Assembly (NCBI RefSeq): GCF_003369835.1
Contig: NZ_QPMJ01000001.1
Coordinates: 62,001-126,000, forward strand
Direction: 5' to 3'
DNA: 64,000 bases
Origin: Halorussus rarus
Lineage (GTDB): Archaea; Halobacteriota; Halobacteria; Halobacteriales; Haladaptataceae
Shown piece after piece: positions 1-8,908 of this stretch. The notes under the pieces were generated by a model that ran no database searches, was not told the DNA's origin, and saw only the letters and a list, made by a program, of their open reading frames with translations. Position 1 is the first letter of the stretch. Each line of letters opens with the position of its first letter. Position numbers and translations under genes: made by a program.

Positions 1-2006
1 GCCCCGTACTCGCCGGGGAGGTCGGTGTCGACGTCCTGGTCGAGTTCGCCCCGCTTGATCTGTTGGCTGGTCTGGCGTATCTCGCCGAACCCGGTCCGGA
101 GCCGCGCCATGCCGTCGTCGATGTCGGTCATGATGGCGCCGAACTCGCCGGGGAGGTCGGTGTCGACGTCCCGGTCCAGGTTCCCCTCGCCGAGGTTCTC
201 GCTGACGCTCCGGAGCTCGGCGACCTGCCGCCGGAGGTTCGCCTGCATCTCGGCGAACGCGTCGGCGAGCTCGTTTATCTCGTCGTTGGGCGAGGAGACG
301 TCGACCTCCTCGTCGAACCGGCCCTCGGCCAGCGCGGTCGCCCGGTCGCGGACCTGCTCGATGGGCCGTGAGAAGTACTGGGCCAGCTTGTACCCCAGCC
401 CCACGACGACCACCACGACGAGCCCGACCAGCCCGAGGACGAGGTTGCGCGCCGACGTCGTGCGCTCGCTCACCTCGCTCCCCAGCGCGGCCGCCGGCCC
501 GGTCACGTCCTGCTCGGGCACCGTGGCCAGCAGCGCGAACCGCTGGTCGCCGAACCGGAGCGGCGCGTACCCCACGTAGTAGCGGTGCTCGGCGCCGCCT
601 TCGGTCCGCGCGTACGTGTCGAGACCGGACTTGCCCGCGAGGATGCGATCCCGGGCGATGCCGGCCAGCGACCCCCACGTCGCCTCGTTCGCGATGTTGG
701 CCTCGGCGTCGACGAGCGACCGGTTCGGGTGGCTGAGTATCCGACCGTCCCCGTCCACGACCGACAGGTGGCCGCTGTCACCGACCGTGACGTCGTTGGT
801 CAGCCGCGAGAGGATGGAGAAGTTGAACCGGAGCGCGACTGTGCCCGCGTACGCCCCGTCGTGGTACACCGGGGTCGAGACGTACATCCGCAGCGCGCCG
901 TCGACCTCCCGGACGTCGCTGACGTGGACCCAGCCCCGCTCGAGCGTGTCTGTCGCCCGGTACCACTCGGTGTCGGCGTACGAGGTGCCCTCGACCGACT
1001 CGGTGACGACCTGCTCGCCGTCGGTCCGCGACGCGTGCAGGACGCCCTGCCCGCTGTCGTCGGTCAGGATGATCTCGTCGTAGGCCGGCCGGTCGACGCC
1101 GTCGACCGTGATGGCGCGGTTCTTCATGTAGCTCCGGAACGACTCGTTGATTCCCTCCCGGGCGTTCGCCACCGCGGCGGTCTGGAGCTCGTAGTAGTAG
1201 ACGCTGGGCGCCAGCACCCAGTCGAACCGCTCGTAGTAGGTGTACGCGATGAACTTCTGTTCGAGCGGGTTGCCCTCCTGGGTGGTGTCCTCCCACTCGT
1301 AGGTGGCGATGCCCCAGTCAGAGCCGTTCCTGATGGCCGCCTCGGACTCGACGTTCGACTCGATCTCGTCGAACACGGTCAGCGAGGCGTCCTCCTTCAG
1401 GTTGAACCCGTCAGCGAGGCTGTGGTGCGAGACGATGTTCGAGTCCCTGTCGGTGATGTACGCGTAGCCGGTGTCCCCGATGTACCCCGGCTGGAACATC
1501 TCCGAGACGGTGCCGTCGGACTCGGTCCCGTTGCCGGCCGTCCCGACGAGGATGCGCTCGACCCGGCGCTCGACCTGCTCGCGTTCGGTCGCCGAGAGCT
1601 CATTCCAGCTCCGGCCGTCGTAGCGCTCCTCGAGCACCGTCCGCGTGGTCGTCTCGATGGTGTCGTGCATCTGGAGCGCCGTGTGGCCGACCCGGCGCTC
1701 GCTCTGCTCGCGGAACAGCTCCATCTGGCCCGCGCTCGCCGCCTCGTAGTTCTGGACCGGCCTGGAGTCGGCGAGCGACCGCGCGTCGATGCGCCGCACG
1801 TTGAGCAGGTTCTGGAACTCCTCCTGCCTGGCCGCGACGCTGTTGTTGAGTTCGCCCGTGACCTGGCGCTCCATGTGCTCGGTGCTCTTGTCCTGGGCGT
1901 ACGACCCGACGGACTCCATGTTCTGCAGGCCCGCCATTCCGACCGCCGCGACGGGCACCAGCGAGATTATCAGGAACACCACGATGAGGTTCGTCCGTAT
2001 CTTCAT
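1..2006 (-). CDS. Methyl-accepting transducer-like receptor (Cache + HAMP), C-terminus beyond the window
   Basis: Membrane receptor of the haloarchaeal transducer or sensor type; 668 codons are visible. Translation from the ATG at 2006 gives a hydrophobic first segment (about residues 5-25). A long extracellular region of dCache type follows, containing repeated GDTGY/GDSG-like stretches. A second membrane segment rich in Val and Leu lies near residues 500-520, and then a HAMP domain. After HAMP, a motif VDTDLPGEFG is followed about 40 residues later by VDTDLPGEYG, which suggests a second HAMP-like repeat. The signalling domain that would separate a taxis transducer (MCP hairpin) from a histidine kinase is off the window, so the MCP assignment is inferred from resemblance to halobacterial Htr proteins. 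Its likely promoter is 140-165 bases upstream. Confidence 0.8.
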   Translation of the reverse strand, partial: MKIRTNLIVVFLIISLVPVAAVGMAGLQNMESVGSYAQDKSTEHMERQVTGELNNSVAARQEEFQNLLNVRRIDARSLADSRPVQNYEAASAGQMELFREQSERRVGHTALQMHDTIETTTRTVLEERYDGRSWNELSATEREQVERRVERILVGTAGNGTESDGTVSEMFQPGYIGDTGYAYITDRDSNIVSHHSLADGFNLKEDASLTVFDEIESNVESEAAIRNGSDWGIATYEWEDTTQEGNPLEQKFIAYTYYERFDWVLAPSVYYYELQTAAVANAREGINESFRSYMKNRAITVDGVDRPAYDEIILTDDSGQGVLHASRTDGEQVVTESVEGTSYADTEWYRATDTLERGWVHVSDVREVDGALRMYVSTPVYHDGAYAGTVALRFNFSILSRLTNDVTVGDSGHLSVVDGDGRILSHPNRSLVDAEANIANEATWGSLAGIARDRILAGKSGLDTYARTEGGAEHRYYVGYAPLRFGDQRFALLATVPEQDVTGPAAALGSEVSERTTSARNLVLGLVGLVVVVVVGLGYKLAQYFSRPIEQVRDRATALAEGRFDEEVDVSSPNDEINELADAFAEMQANLRRQVAELRSVSENLGEGNLDRDVDTDLPGEFGAIMTDIDDGMARLRTGFGEIRQTSQQIKRGELDQDVDTDLPGEYG

Positions 2007-2147
2007 CGGCCGCTCCCTCTGCCCGCCGTCGTTCGTTCGTTCTCGGCGACACGTGTCTTCCTACCGAAGGACGCTTCGACCGCAGACAAGGTGTCAGCAA
2101 CCGAGTAACAACTCCCTTTGTTATCCAATCTCATCTCTCTCATCACC

Positions 2148-2173
2148 CGTAATGAAAAATTACGTTATATAAA
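2148..2173 (-). promoter_or_regulatory. Likely promoter and operator of the transducer gene
   Basis: This is an AT-rich island in a 304-base gap. On the minus strand, TTTATATAAC (2164-2173) is a good TATA box. Directly downstream lies a perfect inverted repeat, CGTAAT-GAAAA-ATTACG (2148-2164), where transcription would start. The leader to the ATG at 2006 would be about 135 bases, unusually long for this group. No other gene is visible between 2007 and 2310. Confidence 0.5.
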
Positions 2174-2310
2174 TCTTGGTACGCGTTTGTTACCTGTGAT
2201 AATCCCGCGGTTAATTTCTCAAAACTTCTATCGGGGAACTACGAAAAACGGGCTCGTCGACCGAACACGTGCGGCCGGACCGGGCGACGAGAAAGGGAGC
2301 TACGCCGTCG

Positions 2311-4137
2311 TCACTGCGGGGTCGCGCCCGAGACCTCGGCCAGCGCGTCCTCGATGTCCTTCTCGTTGCGCTCGTTGTACAGCAGCACGTCGATGGGCAG
2401 GGTCGGCGCCCCGCCGACGAGGTTCTCCATGATGACCAGTCGCTCGCGGGCCCGGGACATCCCGACGTAGAACACCCGCCGCTCGTTGTCGGTCAGCACC
2501 GGGACCGGGTCGGTCGTCGACGTGAACTCCTCGCCGTCCACCATCCCGTCCATCGTGGCGGCCATCTGCTCGACCACCTTCTCGGTCAGGTCGGTGGCGA
2601 CGAACACGTGGTCGGCCTCGCGACCCTTCGCCGAGTGGATGGTGCCCAGGCGGACGCGGTCGGCCTCCATCCCCTGGTAGTCGCCCTGGAAGTACGCCCG
2701 CATCGAGTTCTTCTGGAAGCTGGTGACCTTCCGGACCATGTCGCCCGCCGACGCCGGGCCGGGCATGAACGGCGCGAAGTCGGTCACGAAGTCGGGCTCG
2801 ACCTCGATCTCGGCCAGGTCGTCGGTGTCGGCCGCCTCCTTGCGCTCGTCGATGGCGTCGAACAGCTCGTCGCGCTCGTTGGTGCCGAACGCCGAGTCCT
2901 GGAGCATGTCGGCGAGCCGGCGGGCCTGGAGCCCCGTGATGGGCTCGTCCTCGTCGACCTTCTCGACGGCCTCGACGTACTGCTGGAGCCGGTCGGTCCA
3001 CATCCGCTGGTCGGTCAGGCACTGGAACGGGATGCCCTCGTCGATGAACTCGTCGATGAACCGGAACATCTGGTAGCGCGCCCGGAACAGGATCATCAGC
3101 GTCCCCTCGTCGCTCTGGACGGTGTGGCGGACGTTGCGCACCAGGTCGAGCATCGACGGGGAGTCGACCTGCTCGACCGTGCCGCCCTCCTTGCGGGGCG
3201 AGAGGTTCTTCTCCTGGCGCTCCTCGATGTGGCGGACCTCCTGCTGGACCACCTGGAGGATCTCGGAGGGGAGGCGGTAGGAGGTGTCGAGGATGACGTC
3301 GTCGCCGCTCTCCTCGAGCAGGAGTTTGGGGTCGGCGCCCTGCCAGGCGTAGACGACCTGGTCGTCGTCGCCCGCGATGAGCACCTTCTCCATGTGGGGC
3401 TTCCACTCCTCGTAGACGTCGTACTGGAGGCTGGTGATGTCCTGGAACTCGTCGATGACGAGGTAGTCGACGTTGGGGAGCAGCGAGCGCTGCTTGACCC
3501 GCTCGAGCATGTCCGCGAAGCCCACGAGGTCGTTCTCGCCCTTGTAGTTGCGCCACCCGCGGATGGCCTCGGGGACGTCGATCCGGTCGTCGTCGCTGGG
3601 CCAGGTCGGGGTGTACTTGTTGCCCTCCTGGGCGTTGGGGTCGATGTCCGGCGGCAGCCGGACCTCCTCGTCGTTCCACTGGAACGGGACGTCGTACCAG
3701 TCGGCGACGTCGCGGCGGGTGCGCTGGAGCCACTGGCTGGTGGCGATGATCTTGTTGCCGATCGTGGTCGAGCGGGCGGTCCGGCGGCCCGCACCGCTGT
3801 ACTCGTCCTCGAACTCGATGCCGAAGTCCTCGCAGAACTCCTTCTTGTCGGACTCGCCGACCACGTCGTTGCGCGAGAGGTCGAGCAGCTCGTAGGCCTT
3901 CGCGTGCATGGTGCAGACGGTCCCCTGGAGCGAGCGGGGGTTGAGGTCGCGGCGCTCGGCCAGGCGCTCGCGGACCTCGTTTGCGGCCGCGCGGGTGTAC
4001 GAGACCAGCAGGATGTCGTTGACCCCGACGCCCTCCGTGTCGAGGATCTCCTCGACGCGGTCGAGCAGCTCCGTCGTCTTCCCGCTCCCGGGGCCACCGA
4101 AGAGACGGGTAACGCGTTCTTCCGAGTCTTGGCTCAT
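2311..4137 (-). CDS. UvrD/Rep-family superfamily 1 ATP-dependent DNA helicase
   Basis: Superfamily 1A helicase of 608 residues, expected to unwind DNA with 3'-5' polarity in repair or replication restart. The Walker A motif GGPGSGKTT is at residues 14-22. The Walker B motif is VIDEFQDIT, followed by GDDDQVVYAWQGA (motif III). C-terminal motifs are GTIHSAKGREADHV (motif V region) and YVGMSRARERLVI (motif VI). The protein is shorter than bacterial UvrD (about 720 residues), which is usual for archaeal versions. The ATG at 4137 is preceded by the TATA-like TTTTATGA at 4163-4170, about 30 bases upstream, so the mRNA is probably leaderless. The gene stands alone on its strand. Confidence 0.92.
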   Translation of the reverse strand: MSQDSEERVTRLFGGPGSGKTTELLDRVEEILDTEGVGVNDILLVSYTRAAANEVRERLAERRDLNPRSLQGTVCTMHAKAYELLDLSRNDVVGESDKKEFCEDFGIEFEDEYSGAGRRTARSTTIGNKIIATSQWLQRTRRDVADWYDVPFQWNDEEVRLPPDIDPNAQEGNKYTPTWPSDDDRIDVPEAIRGWRNYKGENDLVGFADMLERVKQRSLLPNVDYLVIDEFQDITSLQYDVYEEWKPHMEKVLIAGDDDQVVYAWQGADPKLLLEESGDDVILDTSYRLPSEILQVVQQEVRHIEERQEKNLSPRKEGGTVEQVDSPSMLDLVRNVRHTVQSDEGTLMILFRARYQMFRFIDEFIDEGIPFQCLTDQRMWTDRLQQYVEAVEKVDEDEPITGLQARRLADMLQDSAFGTNERDELFDAIDERKEAADTDDLAEIEVEPDFVTDFAPFMPGPASAGDMVRKVTSFQKNSMRAYFQGDYQGMEADRVRLGTIHSAKGREADHVFVATDLTEKVVEQMAATMDGMVDGEEFTSTTDPVPVLTDNERRVFYVGMSRARERLVIMENLVGGAPTLPIDVLLYNERNEKDIEDALAEVSGATPQ

Positions 4138-4258
4138 TACGCCAATCCCATGGCCCCATCACTCATAAAACGATGTGAATCGAATCGAGCGCCGCGATCC
4201 GGGACCGCTCGGTTTCCGGAACACGCGGTACAGGCGGAGAACGGGGCTGCTCGACCGA

Positions 4259-4420
4259 CTACGAGGTGTTTCGCGGCGACCGTGCCTCGCGGACTTCGCT
4301 TCCGTCTCGGATCTTGTCCTCGCATTCCGGGCACACTCGTGGGTTGTCCACCTCTCGCGGCGTGAACACTCGCGCGTAGGCGTCCGTCACGAACGACCCG
4401 CAGTTCTGGCACTCAGGCAT
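4259..4420 (-). CDS. Small zinc-ribbon protein (DUF7563-like)
   Basis: A 53-residue protein with two CxxC knuckles, CQNC at residues 4-7 and CPEC at residues 30-33. These can hold one zinc ion. Such micro-zinc-ribbons are widespread in haloarchaea and usually have no known function. The DUF7563 name is recalled from similar haloarchaeal proteins and was not searched. The tail (REARSPRNTS) is basic and polar. A TATA-like AATATATTG lies on the minus strand at 4449-4459, about 35 bases before the ATG. Confidence 0.75.
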   Translation of the reverse strand: MPECQNCGSFVTDAYARVFTPREVDNPRVCPECEDKIRDGSEVREARSPRNTS

Positions 4421-4841
4421 TTCTCTCGTGCTACTACGGAAATCTTACAATATATTTCTATCGACACTGACTCGAACCTCTCTAGGCGCGGACTAACGAC
4501 CGCACGCCGGAGACTAACGGTTCTACGTCGTTAGATTCGAAAGGTGAAAATTACCGGACGATGGTATTACGTGTCGAACCGCCCCGTAGGGCGGACAATC
4601 TGGTCGCGGTCTCAGGGACCATCACGGCGGACGCGATCCTGTCGCTGTTCGAGGCGATCCCCGGGGTCAGGTCGCGGTCGTCGACTCGCCGGCAGATACC
4701 GCGTCCCCCGTTCACGACGGCGTGCCCTCCTGCTTCGGACGCGGGACGGCTACGCGGGTGTCGTCGCGGGCGCCGTACTCACGCGGGCGCGGTGTTCAGT
4801 CGGTCGGCACGGAACTGACCACTGCGCCGCAGCCGCCCGGG
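4421..4841. other. Intergenic stretch with no convincing gene
   Basis: The first 120 bases are AT-rich and hold the promoter of the zinc-ribbon gene at 4259-4420. A perfect small hairpin CCGCCC-CGTA-GGGCGG sits near 4580. An 85-codon plus-strand reading frame (4561-4818) starts plausibly but degenerates into Arg/Ser-rich sequence after about 37 codons. A second frame continues for a while. This could be a decayed gene or chance, and no family is recognised. Confidence 0.4.
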
Positions 4842-4970
4842 TCACCCCAGCAGTCGCATCGCGATGCCGGCCGCGATGGTGAGCACGCCGAGGATGGTCG
4901 CTATCGGCGGAATCGGGACGAACAGTAACACGACCCCGGCGAGGATGACGAGCGTCGAGAATCGGACCAT
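4842..4970 (-). CDS. Small double-helix membrane protein
   Basis: A 42-residue hydrophobic protein. One membrane segment (about residues 5-20) is followed by the turn PIPPIA, then a second segment (about residues 24-41) ending in RLLG. The clean hydrophobic pattern, ATG start and haloarchaeal-style codon use support a real microprotein. Similar 40-50 residue proteins with a PIPP turn are common in haloarchaeal genomes. The function is unknown. Confidence 0.65.
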   Translation of the reverse strand: MVRFSTLVILAGVVLLFVPIPPIATILGVLTIAAGIAMRLLG

Positions 4971-5109
4971 GGGTCCGGTACTGCGTCGAGTCGGAAACGC
5001 CTTGCTACGGGCTGCATCGGGTCGCCCCGCGGAAAAATGAGCCGTCCGTTCGGGAATGAGTCGTCGGTTCGGGACCGTCGCCGGGCGGTCGCGAGACGGG
5101 CGGCCGCGC

Positions 5110-5286
5110 CTACGGTCGCCAGCCGCAGACCGAGCACTCGCTCGCGGACGTGTCGTGGAGTCCGCCGCACTCGGGACACTGCTTCTTGTTATAGTCCTGC
5201 TGCCAGCCGACCGTCTCGGTTTCGTGGCCGCGCTCGGACAGGAATTCGTCGAAAACGTCGTCGTCGCCGGTCGGTGCGGTCGCCAT
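5110..5286 (-). CDS. HVO_0416-family-like small zinc finger protein
   Basis: A 58-residue protein whose C-terminal half has a paired zinc knuckle, CPECGG near residue 36 and CSVCGW near residue 51, with the conserved stretch NKKQCPEC. The N-terminal half (DEFLSERGHETE) is acidic and helical. It resembles the HVO_0416 zinc-finger family of haloarchaeal microproteins; this is from memory and unsearched. An upstream in-frame start would add eight residues, but the ATG at 5286 opens a typical MATAP N-terminus and is preferred. Confidence 0.72.
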   Translation of the reverse strand: MATAPTGDDDVFDEFLSERGHETETVGWQQDYNKKQCPECGGLHDTSASECSVCGWRP

Positions 5287-5470
5287 ACATGGTATGCTAA
5301 CGCACACCATCCTTATAACCGTGTTGGTGTAACAGTCCGGCTATAGAGCTATCGAAACGGCCGATTTCTCGTGTGGCGTGACCTGTCGCGCCGCGTAGGA
5401 GGTGCTTAACGCCGGGGTGATCGAACGGGGTGCCGGCGGAGAAGAGCGTCGCCGGTTCGCCGAGCGAGCG

Positions 5471-6139
5471 CTACTCGAACTTCACGCCGACGTCGTGGAG
5501 CCCCTCGTTCTCGCGGGCGAGGTTGATGAGCAGCGGCGTCAGGCTCTCGACCTCGGCGGCGTTGGCGGCTCCGCCGGCCTTCAGCGCCCGCAGGCCCTCG
5601 ATCTGGTCGGCGAGCTGGACCACGGTCTCGACCGCATCCCCGTCGTCGCCGACCACGAGCGTGTCGAGGTCGAGCTCCACGTCGAGGTTGGCCAGCCGGT
5701 CGGCCGAGAGGTTGTGAAAGGCGCCGACTACCGGGATACCCTCGGGCGCAGTGTCCGCGACCAGTTCGGTGACGCTGCCGGCCTTCGGCGGCTTGTAGTG
5801 GAACCCCTCGTCGTCGCGGTCCATCCCGACCGCCGGGGTGACCAGCGCGTCGGCGTCGCCGATCCGGTCGGCGATGTCCTCGACCAGGTCCCGGACGTGG
5901 AACGCGGGCACCGCCAGCACCACCACGTCGGCCCGGTCGGCCGCCATCTCGTTGGCGAACCCCTTGACCTCGCGGTCGACGCCGACGCTGTCGAGTTCGG
6001 TCTCGTACTCGTCGGCCTTGTTGCGGGCCTTCTCCGGGTCGCGCGAGCCGACGAGGATCTCGTGGTCGGTGTCGCGTGCCCACCGGAGCGCGAGCGCCTG
6101 TCCGATGTCGCCGGTGCCGCCGAGGAGTGCGATTCGCAT
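5471..6139 (-). CDS. npdG: NADPH-dependent F420 reductase
   Basis: A 222-residue cytosolic enzyme that passes hydride between NADPH and coenzyme F420. Translation begins MRIALLGGTGDIGQALALRW, an N-terminal Rossmann loop of the NADP-binding kind, followed by the NADP-phosphate region VGSRDPEKA. Later stretches include VVVLAVPAFHVRD and AFHNLSADRL, as in the NpdG/Fno family, and the length fits. A TATA-like GTTTAATCC about 27 bases before the ATG points to a leaderless transcript. The neighbours give no pathway link. Confidence 0.9.
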   Translation of the reverse strand: MRIALLGGTGDIGQALALRWARDTDHEILVGSRDPEKARNKADEYETELDSVGVDREVKGFANEMAADRADVVVLAVPAFHVRDLVEDIADRIGDADALVTPAVGMDRDDEGFHYKPPKAGSVTELVADTAPEGIPVVGAFHNLSADRLANLDVELDLDTLVVGDDGDAVETVVQLADQIEGLRALKAGGAANAAEVESLTPLLINLARENEGLHDVGVKFE

Positions 6140-6192
6140 ACCCCACAGTCGGGTCGGAGCCGGATTAAACGTTCCTCACTTCCGCTCGCTGC

Positions 6193-7107
6193 TCAGTCGA
6201 GGAAGGCCGTCGAGTCGGCGCTCCGGGCCGACAGTACGACGCTCTCGGCGTCGGCCCCGATGGTCCTGCTCGTCGACCCGTAGACGAGCCGACGCAACCG
6301 TCCGGTCGTGGGCGCGCCCACGACGGTGAGCTCGTAGTACCGGGACTGCTCGACGATGGCCTCGGTCGGGTCGTCGGCCTCCAGTACCCACGTCGTCGTG
6401 GTCTCCGGACGCCCGATGCGCCGGTACGCGGCCTCCGCGCACTCCTCGGCCTCCCGCCGTCGGGCCTCCCCGGCGTCCTCCTCGACGACGTGGAGCACGT
6501 CGACCCACGCGTCGTTGGCGGCCGCGATCTGCCGCGCGACGTCCGCGGCCAGTCCCGAGTGCGGGCCGCCGGCGACCGGAAGCAGTATCGACGGTACCTC
6601 GTCGTAGCCCCGCCGTCCGTTCACGGTGACGACGTCGCAGTCGACGTCGGCCGCGAGGCGCTCGGTCTCGCTCCGCCGGAGGCGGCCCCCCGTCGACTCG
6701 CCCGGCAGGACGACCGCGTCGACGTCGCCGTCGCGGATGTGGTCGCGAACCCGGGAGACCGGCCGCCGACCGACCAGGAGCTCCCGCTCGACGTCCGTCG
6801 CGTACGCCTCCGCCTCGGCCACGCCCCAGTCGAGGCGTTCGCGGTCGTCCGCCCCGACGAACCGGTGACTGAGCCCGAGCGGCGCCTGCGGCGGGATCCG
6901 GGCGGGGGCGACCACCCGGAGGGCGGCGCCGGTCGTCCGGGCCAGCGTCCCCGCGATTCGTAGCTGGTCGGCGAGCGCGGCGCGCGACCGGTCGAACAGC
7001 GGGACGAGGACGCGGTCCCGTTCGGAACTCTCCGCGGTCCGAGACGCGGCGTTCGAGGAGTCGCTCGGCTCTGCGAGGCCCACGGCGTCGACGGGCGAGA
7101 AGCTCAT
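6193..7107 (-). CDS. Tandem universal stress protein (two UspA-like domains)
   Basis: A 304-residue cytosolic protein with two Usp-fold halves. The first starts near residue 31 (DRVLVPLFDRS) and the second near residue 167 (SILLPVAGGPHSG). The last half ends in VVGAPTTGRLRRLVYGSTS, a G-2x-G-9x-GS nucleotide-binding signature. The first half has the weaker VVLPGESTGGRLRRSETE, so only the C-terminal domain may bind ATP. Usp tandems are typical of haloarchaea. The minus-strand TATA-like TTTATTATAG lies around 7128-7139. It is distinct from the better conserved tandem Usp gene at 61901. Confidence 0.8.
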   Translation of the reverse strand: MSFSPVDAVGLAEPSDSSNAASRTAESSERDRVLVPLFDRSRAALADQLRIAGTLARTTGAALRVVAPARIPPQAPLGLSHRFVGADDRERLDWGVAEAEAYATDVERELLVGRRPVSRVRDHIRDGDVDAVVLPGESTGGRLRRSETERLAADVDCDVVTVNGRRGYDEVPSILLPVAGGPHSGLAADVARQIAAANDAWVDVLHVVEEDAGEARRREAEECAEAAYRRIGRPETTTTWVLEADDPTEAIVEQSRYYELTVVGAPTTGRLRRLVYGSTSRTIGADAESVVLSARSADSTAFLD

Positions 7108-7209
7108 GCGATTCCGTTACTGCTTATCTATAATAAACCTTTGATGGGTTGCGTGTATTATACGTCGCCGAAATCTCGGATGCGGAAACTCGATGGTGTG
7201 TCTCGAGGG

Positions 7210-7587
7210 TCACGCCTCGCCGGGTTCGCCGCGCAGACGCTCCAGGCCACCGCCGTACGCCAGCCACGCGGCGAGGGCGACCCCGACCGACAGGATGGCG
7301 AGTCGGAGCGGCGAGTAGAACGACGACGGTGCGACCGCTTCGGTCCGCACGACCACATTCCAGACGAACTGGGTCGCGAGGACGAGGACGACGAACAGGG
7401 CGTGTCGCTTCCATCCCCGGGCGTACAGACGGGGTTCGTACCGGTAGGTAGCCGGGAGGACGAGGAGAAGGAGGGCGGGAACGACGACGGTTTGCGTGAT
7501 CGGGTCCGGCGGAGAGAACAGCCCGCCGAGGAGGAACGAGATCAGCAGGGCATCGACGACGGCACCGCCGAACCGGGACCAGTCCAT
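7210..7587 (-). CDS. Hypothetical four-helix membrane protein
   Basis: A 125-residue protein with four predicted membrane segments, roughly residues 8-24, 31-47, 63-82 and 92-112. The short cytoplasmic tail ends ERLRGEPGEA. No family is recognised. It sits between the Usp gene at 6193 and the HAD gene at 7622. The 34-base gap to the HAD gene would allow co-transcription, but no functional tie is evident. Confidence 0.65.
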   Translation of the reverse strand: MDWSRFGGAVVDALLISFLLGGLFSPPDPITQTVVVPALLLLVLPATYRYEPRLYARGWKRHALFVVLVLATQFVWNVVVRTEAVAPSSFYSPLRLAILSVGVALAAWLAYGGGLERLRGEPGEA

Positions 7588-7621
7588 GTCCGGGGTCCGA
7601 AGCCGACCCGGAAAAGTCTAC

Positions 7622-8512
7622 CTACCCCAACAGCTCCGGCAGGTCGTTGACCGAGTCGACGACCGCGTCGGCGCCCGCCGCCTCGTACTTCCGGCGGCCC
7701 GCTTGCCCGGTCAGCCCGCCGGTCAGCACGCCGACGCCGAAGTAGTCGCGGTCGGGGTCCTCGTCGGCGGCGTTGCGGGCCGTTCGGACGTCGTCGAGCG
7801 TGTCGCCGACGAAAACGACCGACCCCGCTCCGAACCGCTCGGCGAGCGTCGTCAGGGCCCGCGGGTGGGGCTTGCCCTCGGCCCAGTCGTCCATCGTGAA
7901 CCGGCGGTCGTCGGGCACGTCGAGGCCCGCCCGGCGCTGGGCGATGTCCGCCTCGGCGGCGGGGCGTCCGGTGACCACGCCGAGGGGGTAGTCGGCGAGT
8001 CGGTCCAGCGTCTCGTCATCGAGCAGGACGGGTTCGTCGTGGATGAAGCCGGACGCGTCGAGGTCGGGCTCTCCGCCTTCGATGTCCGCGTACAGCTCCG
8101 CGCCGAGGTAGAGCTGCTGGAACACCTCGCGGAGGCGCGCGGGATTCCAGTCCGCCCTGGCGCGCTCGCGGGCCGCCGATGAGAGGGCCTCGTCGACGAC
8201 GGCCTCGGCGGCGTCGAGCCCGTCGGCGGCCCCGGGTTCGTCGCCCTCGGCTCGCCGGGCCGCGATCCGGTCGGTGAACGCCCCGACGTCCAGGTCGAGC
8301 CCCTCGCGGCGCGCGAGCACGAACAGCGCCGCGGCGTAGGTGAGCTCCCAGTCGTTGTTGAAGCCGCCCGCATCCTTGAAGGCCTGGATGGTCGACTCCT
8401 CGATGGTGTCGCCGTGGACGCGCTCTATCGACTCCACGATGGCGCGTCGGTAGGAGTCGGCCACGTCCACGACGACTCCGTCGATGTCCAGCACGACCGC
8501 GTCTGCTTGCAT
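7622..8512 (-). CDS. HAD-family phosphatase-like hydrolase (TIGR01548 type)
   Basis: A 296-residue haloacid-dehalogenase-fold enzyme, probably a phosphatase. Motif I is DIDGVVVD (residues 9-16), with the nucleophile Asp and acid/base Asp in DxD form. Motif II is GVVTGRP, and the motif III/IV region is KPHPRAL then [14 protein letters not shown]. The long cap insertion ([13 protein letters not shown]) is typical of the TIGR01548 subgroup of haloarchaea and cyanobacteria. The substrate is unknown. The 3' end is 34 bases upstream of the membrane-protein start. Confidence 0.85.
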   Translation of the reverse strand: MQADAVVLDIDGVVVDVADSYRRAIVESIERVHGDTIEESTIQAFKDAGGFNNDWELTYAAALFVLARREGLDLDVGAFTDRIAARRAEGDEPGAADGLDAAEAVVDEALSSAARERARADWNPARLREVFQQLYLGAELYADIEGGEPDLDASGFIHDEPVLLDDETLDRLADYPLGVVTGRPAAEADIAQRRAGLDVPDDRRFTMDDWAEGKPHPRALTTLAERFGAGSVVFVGDTLDDVRTARNAADEDPDRDYFGVGVLTGGLTGQAGRRKYEAAGADAVVDSVNDLPELLG

Positions 8513-8597
8513 GCGAGGGGGTAGTCAGCGGGAATTGAAGGGTCTTCCGTCGTCGAGCGCGCGCCACCGCGGAGCGTCGGCGCCGGACGGAACGGGA

Positions 8598-8771
8598 TCA
8601 CTCCGAACCGCCGAAGCCGCTGTCGAAGCGCTCGCCCTCGACGTCCCAGTGCTTCACTCCGGCGCAGTCGTGTTTCTCGGGGAGTCGGTGCTCGGGGCAG
8701 TAGGTGTTGCCGCAGTACGAACACCCTCGGTCCCCCGTCATCTTCTCGCCGCATCGCTTGCAGGTGCCCAT
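8598..8771 (-). CDS. AN1-type zinc finger protein
   Basis: A 57-residue protein consisting almost entirely of an AN1-like zinc finger. Ordered ligands are CKRC, CSYC, the pair C25/H28 in YCPEHRLPEKHDC, and the closing H/C. AN1 fingers are usual in ubiquitin-linked eukaryotic proteins; small archaeal forms are common but unassigned. The ATG at 8771 gives MGTCKRCGEK and fits the family. It is about 85 bases from the HAD gene start. Confidence 0.85.
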   Translation of the reverse strand: MGTCKRCGEKMTGDRGCSYCGNTYCPEHRLPEKHDCAGVKHWDVEGERFDSGFGGSE

Positions 8772-8908
8772 GCGACGACTACGCCGTTCACTGCCATAAC
8801 GCTGGTGTCGTGTTACCACACCACTCGCAGGTGGCTCCGTCGGCTCCCCGCTCGCGCTTCGGCCGCTCGACGGACTCGTCCGATTCGACCGTGGGGCTGC
8901 CGACGGAC

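Noticed and set aside
2269-4365. Long plus-strand reading frame opposite the helicase
   Set aside because: It is a mirror frame of the UvrD gene with Leu/Val/Asp/Arg-rich noise, no family motif and no promoter. GC-rich codons make such antisense frames open.
4561-4818. 85-codon plus-strand reading frame with a plausible start
   Set aside because: The first 37 codons look protein-like, but the rest is Arg/Ser noise. No family is recognised, so it is described only as part of the gap.
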